Shown here: positions 59,953 to 64,000 of the stretch, in pieces
How the letters are laid out: each line of letters opens with the position of its first letter
Numbering within the stretch: position 1 is the first letter of the stretch
Source of the DNA: CAYMUC01 sp964471865
Lineage (GTDB): Bacteria; Actinomycetota; Acidimicrobiia; Acidimicrobiales; Ilumatobacteraceae
DNA length: 64,000 nt
Reading direction: 5' to 3'
Assembly (NCBI GenBank): GCA_964471865.1
Contig: CAYYHU010000006.1
Location: forward strand, 19,569 to 83,568
Notes under the pieces: model-generated
The model's input: only the letters and a program-made list of their open reading frames with translations
What the model was told of the DNA's origin: nothing
Databases searched by the model: none
Made by a program: the position numbers and the translations under genes

Positions 59953-60583
59953 GACCTTCGGGGTCCCGGTACAGCGCCGATCCGGCGACGAGAACATTGG
60001 CGCCCGCTCGAGCTGCGCCGGCGATCGTTGATGGACCGATCCCACCATCGACTTCGATATGAACCGACTCGCGGCGTCCGGTGCGCTCGAGAAGTCGGAC
60101 CACCTCGGTGATCTTGGGTTCCATCGACGCGATGTAGGCCTGGCCTCCGAAACCGGGATTGACGGTCATGACGAGGACGAGATCGATCAGATCGGTGACG
60201 TGTTCGATGGCGCTCACCGGAGTCGCCGGATTCAGGGCCACGGCGGCCCGGGCTCCGAGATCGGTGATGGCGCCCAGGGTGCGGTGCAGATGATCGCAGG
60301 CTTCGGCATGCACGATCAGACGTTCACATCCCGCCTCGACGTACTGGCGCGCCATCGCGTCGGGAGTGTTCACCATGAGGTGCGCTTCGAAGGGCAGCGA
60401 GGTGTGGGGTCGGCAGGCCGCGATGACATCGGGACCGAACGTGAGATTGGGCACGAACTGCCCATCCATCACGTCCCATTGGATCAGGTCACATCCCGCA
60501 GCTTCGAGGGCTGCGACCTCTGCTCCGAGGCGGGAGAAATCGGCGGGCAGGACCGAAGGGGCGATCATCACGGGTAACGACAC
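59885..60583 (-). CDS. rpe: Ribulose-phosphate 3-epimerase
   Basis: 232 residues, TIM barrel. IAPSVLPADFSRLGAEV, DVMDGQFVPNLTFGP (metal His/Asp region), FEAHLMVNTPD, VLVMTVNPGFGGQAYI and VDGGIGPSTI, then VAGSALYRD (phosphate loop). It interconverts ribulose-5-P and xylulose-5-P in the pentose phosphate pathway. TACCGT ends eight bases before the GTG at 60583. Its 3' end overlaps the convergent membrane protein gene by 68 bases. Confidence 0.96.
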   Translation of the reverse strand: MSLPVMIAPSVLPADFSRLGAEVAALEAAGCDLIQWDVMDGQFVPNLTFGPDVIAACRPHTSLPFEAHLMVNTPDAMARQYVEAGCERLIVHAEACDHLHRTLGAITDLGARAAVALNPATPVSAIEHVTDLIDLVLVMTVNPGFGGQAYIASMEPKITEVVRLLERTGRRESVHIEVDGGIGPSTIAGAARAGANVLVAGSALYRDPEGLSHAVSELRSLAEQARTDAPPR

Positions 60584-60591
60584 GATGCTGG

Positions 60592-60597
60592 ACGGTA
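60592..60597 (-). promoter_or_regulatory. -10 box, leaderless rpe
   Basis: TACCGT on the minus strand ends eight bases before the GTG at 60583. Confidence 0.6.
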
Positions 60598-60622
60598 CAC
60601 GGTGGAATGCGGTGGGGGCACC

Positions 60623-60628
60623 TACGAT
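60623..60628 (+). promoter_or_regulatory. -10 box, leaderless RNA methyltransferase gene
   Basis: TACGAT ends six bases before the ATG at 60635. Confidence 0.6.
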
Positions 60629-60634
60629 GAACCG

Positions 60635-61837
60635 ATGCCCGAGGCCCTGGTTCCTGAACGTCTCGTCGCCGGAGGCGATGCACTGGCTCGTGACGAGAAC
60701 GGTCGGGTGGTGTTCATCCCGGGGGCGCTACCGGGCGAAACCGTCGAGGTCGAGATCGTCGAGGAGCGTAAGGACTTCGCCCGGGCCCAACTCGTCGAGG
60801 TGACCCACCCCTCGCCGGATCGCGTCGAGGCCCCGTGTCCGAACGTGGCCCGAGGCTGTGGAGGCTGTGATTGGCAGCATCTCGACGTCGAGGCTCAGCG
60901 CCGGGCTCGCGTCGAGGTCGTGGCTGAGGCCTTGCGTCGCCAGGGGCGTCTCGTGGACCCGGTGGTCACCCCGGGGCCGGCGTTACCCGATTCGGGCACG
61001 CGAACCACGATGCGCTTCGGCGTGGATGAGCGGGGTCGTCTGGGACTCCGAGCTCGGTCGAGTGATCGGATCGTGGTGCTCGACGAATGTCTCATCGCCC
61101 ATCCCGCTCTGGTCGATCTTCTCGACGATGTGGTGGTGCCGGGAGCCGAGGAGGTGATGATTCGAGTCTCCGCGTCCACCGGGGAGCGCCTCATCGCCTG
61201 GTCGGTACGCCGCCAGGGTCAGCGGGCGACTCCCAAGGGCCTTCCTGAGGACGTGGCCGTGGGAGCCGACGCCTGGGTTCATGAAGACGTGGCGGGTGTG
61301 CGGTTTCGGATCTCGGCGAACTCGTTCTTCCAGTCGTCACCCGAGGTGGCTGAGGCCCTCGTCTCCGCTGTGTCCACGGCCGTGGGGCCGATGGGTCCCG
61401 ATACGACCTTCGTCGATGCCTATGGAGGCGTCGGTCTGTTCGCGGCCACGGTAGGTCGCCAGGCTGGACAGGTCATCGTGGTCGAGGCTTCGCGAGATGC
61501 CTGCGCTGATGCCCGAGCCACCCTGGTTCGTCTCGACGCGGTCGTGATCCAGAGTCGGCTCGAGGACTGGGTCCCACCCGCAGATCTCGATCCCGCCCAG
61601 ACCGTCGTGGTGGCCGATCCGGCCCGAGAGGGCCTCGGACGCGAGGGCGTCGAGGTTCTGGCGAGCCTCGAAGCCGGGGTGTTCGTACTGGTCAGTTGCG
61701 ATGCTGCGGCCCTGGGTCGAGATACGCGGCTGTTGGTCGAGGCCGGCTACCGCCACGATGGTTCGGTGGTGCTCGACGCGTTCCCGCACACCCATCACGT
61801 CGAGGTGGTCACGCGATTCGTTCGCGCCGATGCCTGA
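60635..61837 (+). CDS. TrmA/RlmD-like RNA (uracil-5-) methyltransferase
   Basis: 400 residues. An N-terminal TRAM-like domain (about 1-60) precedes CPNVARGCGGCDWQHL, the iron-sulfur cysteine cluster of the RlmD/RumA group. A Rossmann domain has VDAYGGVGLFAATVG (motif I), VVADPAREGLGREGV (usual DPPR reads DPAR) and VSCDAAALGRDTRLL with the catalytic Cys. It should methylate C5 of a uridine in tRNA or rRNA. Divergent from rpe; start fixed by the TACGAT box. Confidence 0.92.
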   Translation: MPEALVPERLVAGGDALARDENGRVVFIPGALPGETVEVEIVEERKDFARAQLVEVTHPSPDRVEAPCPNVARGCGGCDWQHLDVEAQRRARVEVVAEALRRQGRLVDPVVTPGPALPDSGTRTTMRFGVDERGRLGLRARSSDRIVVLDECLIAHPALVDLLDDVVVPGAEEVMIRVSASTGERLIAWSVRRQGQRATPKGLPEDVAVGADAWVHEDVAGVRFRISANSFFQSSPEVAEALVSAVSTAVGPMGPDTTFVDAYGGVGLFAATVGRQAGQVIVVEASRDACADARATLVRLDAVVIQSRLEDWVPPADLDPAQTVVVADPAREGLGREGVEVLASLEAGVFVLVSCDAAALGRDTRLLVEAGYRHDGSVVLDAFPHTHHVEVVTRFVRADA

Positions 61838-61861
61838 TGTGATCGGGTCTGGAGTCGCGGC

Positions 61862-62467
61862 TCAACTGCGTCGCAGCGACCGAAGCCCTCGCATCCGGTT
61901 CTCGACCCGAGCCGAGAACCGTCGCCGAGCGTTCTCGTCGGCGCGGTCGAGACCGTACGCAGCGAGCCAGGTCACTCTCGTCCATGGTGAACACATGAGT
62001 CGTAGCGAGCGCGTGATCACTCGTTTGCCCGGCTCGCCTTGAATCATGTTGATCCACTTGGGCGATCCGTGGGTCGTGACGACGATGATGCGGCGGATGC
62101 GACGGAGACGTCCGACCAGCCGGTTCGAACCTTCGGGCAACGCCCATGCGATCTCATTGATCCACACTCGGTCGATCCACCCTTTGAGCCGGGCCGGCTG
62201 GCCTCCCCACCAGGTCGGATAGACGAGAACCAAGACGTCACAGTCGGCGAGTTCCTGCGCGTACTCCAAGAGCTGAACCTTGTCGGCGGCAGGCCCGAGA
62301 TGGGCGCGCCGTTCATCGAGCGACATCACCGGGTCGAAGTCCTGAGCATCGAGATCCCGCACGAGCACCTCATGACCTGAGGCTCGCAACGTGTCGACCA
62401 CAGTGGCTCGCAACGAGGCCCCATAGGAGTCGGGGACCGGATGGCTGGCCACGACGAGGACCTTCAT
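61862..62467 (-). CDS. Flavodoxin-fold NAD(P)H oxidoreductase (MdaB/NQO-like)
   Basis: 201 residues. KVLVVASHPVPDSYGASLRATVV is the FMN/FAD phosphate-binding start; DVLVLVYPTWWGGQPARLKGWIDRV and VVTTHGSPKWIN are typical of NQO/MdaB-type quinone reductases. It probably performs two-electron quinone reduction in the cytosol. The ATG at 62467 overlaps the upstream paralogue stop (ATGA). Confidence 0.87.
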   Translation of the reverse strand: MKVLVVASHPVPDSYGASLRATVVDTLRASGHEVLVRDLDAQDFDPVMSLDERRAHLGPAADKVQLLEYAQELADCDVLVLVYPTWWGGQPARLKGWIDRVWINEIAWALPEGSNRLVGRLRRIRRIIVVTTHGSPKWINMIQGEPGKRVITRSLRLMCSPWTRVTWLAAYGLDRADENARRRFSARVENRMRGLRSLRRS

Positions 62468-63057
62468 CGCAACGCCCCCAGAGTCGTGGTGATCCGATCG
62501 AGGAACGCTGCACGCTCGGTGGCTGAACTCGTATCGGTGCTGTAGTGGGGGAGCCAGGTGATCCGCGCCCGGAACCGGGTGGCGAGTCGCAGGGTGCGAG
62601 CGATCGTGCGTCGGCCGTTGTCGTTCACGATGCGTACATACGCCCATGGTGATCCGTAGGTGCTGATGCCGACGAGATGGCGCACTTGGGTGAGCCCGGG
62701 ACGGACCCGGTTCGTGGCGGGATCCAGTATGAAGGCCACCCCGGGGACCAGCGTGCGGTCCATCCAACCTTTCAGGATCGCGGGCAGTCCCGACCACCAG
62801 GTCGGGTATACGAAGACGATGATCTCACTGCGCTTCACGAGTTCGACATGGGAGGCGACCACCGGATCGACGACGGGGGTGAGGCCTTCATAGCCGCGAC
62901 GCTCGGCTTCGGTCATCGCTGGCTGGTACCCGATGGCGTAGAGGTCGACGACATCGACCTCGTGACCGGCGGCCTCGAGCGCTGAGATGGCCCGCTGGGC
63001 GGCGGCCGAACAGAAACTGTCGGCATCGGGGTGGGCGAGGATCACGAGCGCGCGCAC
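62464..63057 (-). CDS. Flavodoxin-fold NAD(P)H oxidoreductase, paralogue of the next gene
   Basis: 197 residues. RALVILAHPDADSFCSAAAQRAI, IIVFVYPTWWSGLPAILKGWMDR and GISTYGSPWAYVRI follow the same family pattern as the downstream gene, so the pair is probably a tandem duplication that has diverged. GTG start at 63057 sits 12 bases after the upstream LLM oxidoreductase stop, giving a three-gene redox operon. Confidence 0.87.
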   Translation of the reverse strand: MRALVILAHPDADSFCSAAAQRAISALEAAGHEVDVVDLYAIGYQPAMTEAERRGYEGLTPVVDPVVASHVELVKRSEIIVFVYPTWWSGLPAILKGWMDRTLVPGVAFILDPATNRVRPGLTQVRHLVGISTYGSPWAYVRIVNDNGRRTIARTLRLATRFRARITWLPHYSTDTSSATERAAFLDRITTTLGALR

Positions 63058-63069
63058 GGTGATCCGAAC

Positions 63070-63999
63070 CTATCCGAGACGGGGCATGACCTCGGCAATG
63101 GTGCGCTCGAGTTGCGCGAGCGGATCGGCACCCATCGGACACAACACGACCTCATCGGCTCCGGCCTGCAACCGCGCATCGATCGCGGCGGCACAGCGTT
63201 GCGGTGTACCGGCAACCGTCATCGCATCGATCCAGTCATGAGGGAGAGCCGCGGTGATGTCGTCGCCCCGATGCCGCCATGCATCGAGGTGTTCCGACCA
63301 TCCGTCGGCATCGGTGAGGGGACCGCCACCGAGGAATCCCAAAGCACCTCCGACGTTGGGTCGAAGTGTTTCGCGACCCGTGGAGTTGTCATCGGCGACG
63401 TGGTACCACGCAAAGGCCACGACCCGTGGCATCGGACGCCCGGCAGCCGTGGCCCGCTGCATCGCCTGATCCCGGGCCCAGGCTAGATATCGGGGGGAGC
63501 CGAGTGAACTGATCACCACCTGGTCCGCTACGTCACCGGCCATTGCCAGCATTCGGGGTCCCAGACCGCCCAGAGCGATCGGTGGCGGGCTGGCAGGAGG
63601 ATGAGCCAAGCTCACACCCTCGAGGATCCCGCCCGCATCCGAGGAGGTCACCGTCTCGCCTGCGAGGAGGCGACGAACGGCGTCGACTCGCTGGGACATG
63701 AACCCGACCGGTCGTTCGGGGCGACATCCCAAAGGCTCCAATGTCGCCGGGAGGCCGAGTCCGAGACCGGCGACGAAGCGTCCCGGCGCAGCATCCGCGA
63801 GGGTCGCGGCCTCCATGGCTGCGACCAGGGGATGGCGGGTTGCGAGCGATGTCACTCCGGTGGCAATCGTGATTCTCGAGGTGGAGGGGATGGCCAGGGC
63901 TGCCATCACCCCGGCAGGTCGTTCGGGGTAGTCCTCAGGTGCCCAGATCGAGCTGAGTCCCCCGACCTCGGCCCGTCGGGCCAACTCGGGCACCGTCGA
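63070..63999 (-). CDS. LLM-class (luciferase-like, F420-dependent) oxidoreductase, N-terminus outside window
   Basis: About 310 codons are visible and the frame is open at the window edge. The family's first strand (about 15-20 residues) is missing. ELARRAEVGGLSSIWAPED, ATGVTSLATRHPLVAAMEAATLADAAPGRF, GLGLGLPATLEPLG and IALGGLGPRMLAMAGDVADQVV are typical of F420- or FMN-dependent TIM-barrel LLM enzymes. The presence of cofD and cofE in the window favours F420. The C-terminal AGTPQRCAAAIDARLQAGADEVVL block is complete. Confidence 0.85.
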   Translation of the reverse strand, partial: STVPELARRAEVGGLSSIWAPEDYPERPAGVMAALAIPSTSRITIATGVTSLATRHPLVAAMEAATLADAAPGRFVAGLGLGLPATLEPLGCRPERPVGFMSQRVDAVRRLLAGETVTSSDAGGILEGVSLAHPPASPPPIALGGLGPRMLAMAGDVADQVVISSLGSPRYLAWARDQAMQRATAAGRPMPRVVAFAWYHVADDNSTGRETLRPNVGGALGFLGGGPLTDADGWSEHLDAWRHRGDDITAALPHDWIDAMTVAGTPQRCAAAIDARLQAGADEVVLCPMGADPLAQLERTIAEVMPRLG

Positions 64000-64000
64000 C

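Overview
The window is a gene-dense stretch of a high-GC actinobacterial chromosome. Evidence for this is the frequent GTG starts, coenzyme F420 genes (cofD, cofE) plus an F420-type luciferase-like oxidoreductase, an LpdA-type flavoprotein, DUF2469 downstream of rplS, and the DUF5719/large GT2 pair. The secreted proteins (a triple 'RxxDSR' repeat protein and an LPATG-anchored protein) and the free-standing CofE suggest the class Acidimicrobiia. That placement is inference; no rRNA or other phylogenetic anchor lies in the window. I see no insertion sequence, prophage, CRISPR array, tRNA or rRNA.

Layout. 0-7.7 kb: the 3' end of a molybdopterin oxidoreductase, a DUF2237 protein, a secreted repeat protein, a VIT-type membrane protein, a heterodimeric ABC exporter and an NTF2-like protein. 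7.7-16 kb: metH and a PduO-type cobalamin adenosyltransferase (divergent), pepA, an actinobacterial helix-turn-helix-like protein, a sirtuin, and a rhodanese-MoeB/ThiF fusion. 16-22.5 kb: an LPATG surface protein, an EamA transporter, a class II aldolase, a Rid-family protein and a nitroreductase. 21-30.3 kb: the lysS-dapD-nitroreductase operon, a secreted M15 peptidase, lpdA-RDD, and the divergent pair of acyl-CoA carboxylase alpha subunit and biotin ligase. 30.4-53.5 kb: a large envelope-glycan region with an LCP phosphotransferase, rmlA-C-B-D (dTDP-rhamnose), GDP-mannose pyrophosphorylase, gmd and fcl (GDP-fucose), four GT4 glycosyltransferases, a flippase-like protein, a 1056-residue GT2/membrane protein, DUF5719 and a membrane thioredoxin. 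cofD and cofE sit inside this region in an operon with a glycosyltransferase. 54-58.2 kb: the conserved ffh-rpsP-khpA-rimM-trmD-rplS-DUF2469 cluster. 58.2-64 kb: a 36-residue membrane peptide gene, an enoyl-CoA hydratase, a membrane-anchored protein, rpe, a TrmA/RlmD-like RNA methyltransferase, two flavodoxin-fold reductases and an LLM oxidoreductase cut by the window edge.

The most general signal is regulatory. At 24 genes a -10-like hexamer (TANNNT, often TAGCCT or TACCGT; four cases keep only the second A and last T) ends 6-10 bases before the start codon. This is the geometry expected for leaderless mRNAs. It fixes several start codons, exposes two genes too short for ordinary calling, and gives two divergent pairs whose opposing -10 boxes overlap (accA/birA; 36-aa peptide/enoyl-CoA hydratase). 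In three places the TAG stop codon of the upstream gene forms the first half of the next gene's TAGCCT box. I found no clearly new defence or mobile system. The best leads are these promoter architectures, a few enzymes with altered catalytic residues, and the uncharacterised envelope genes.
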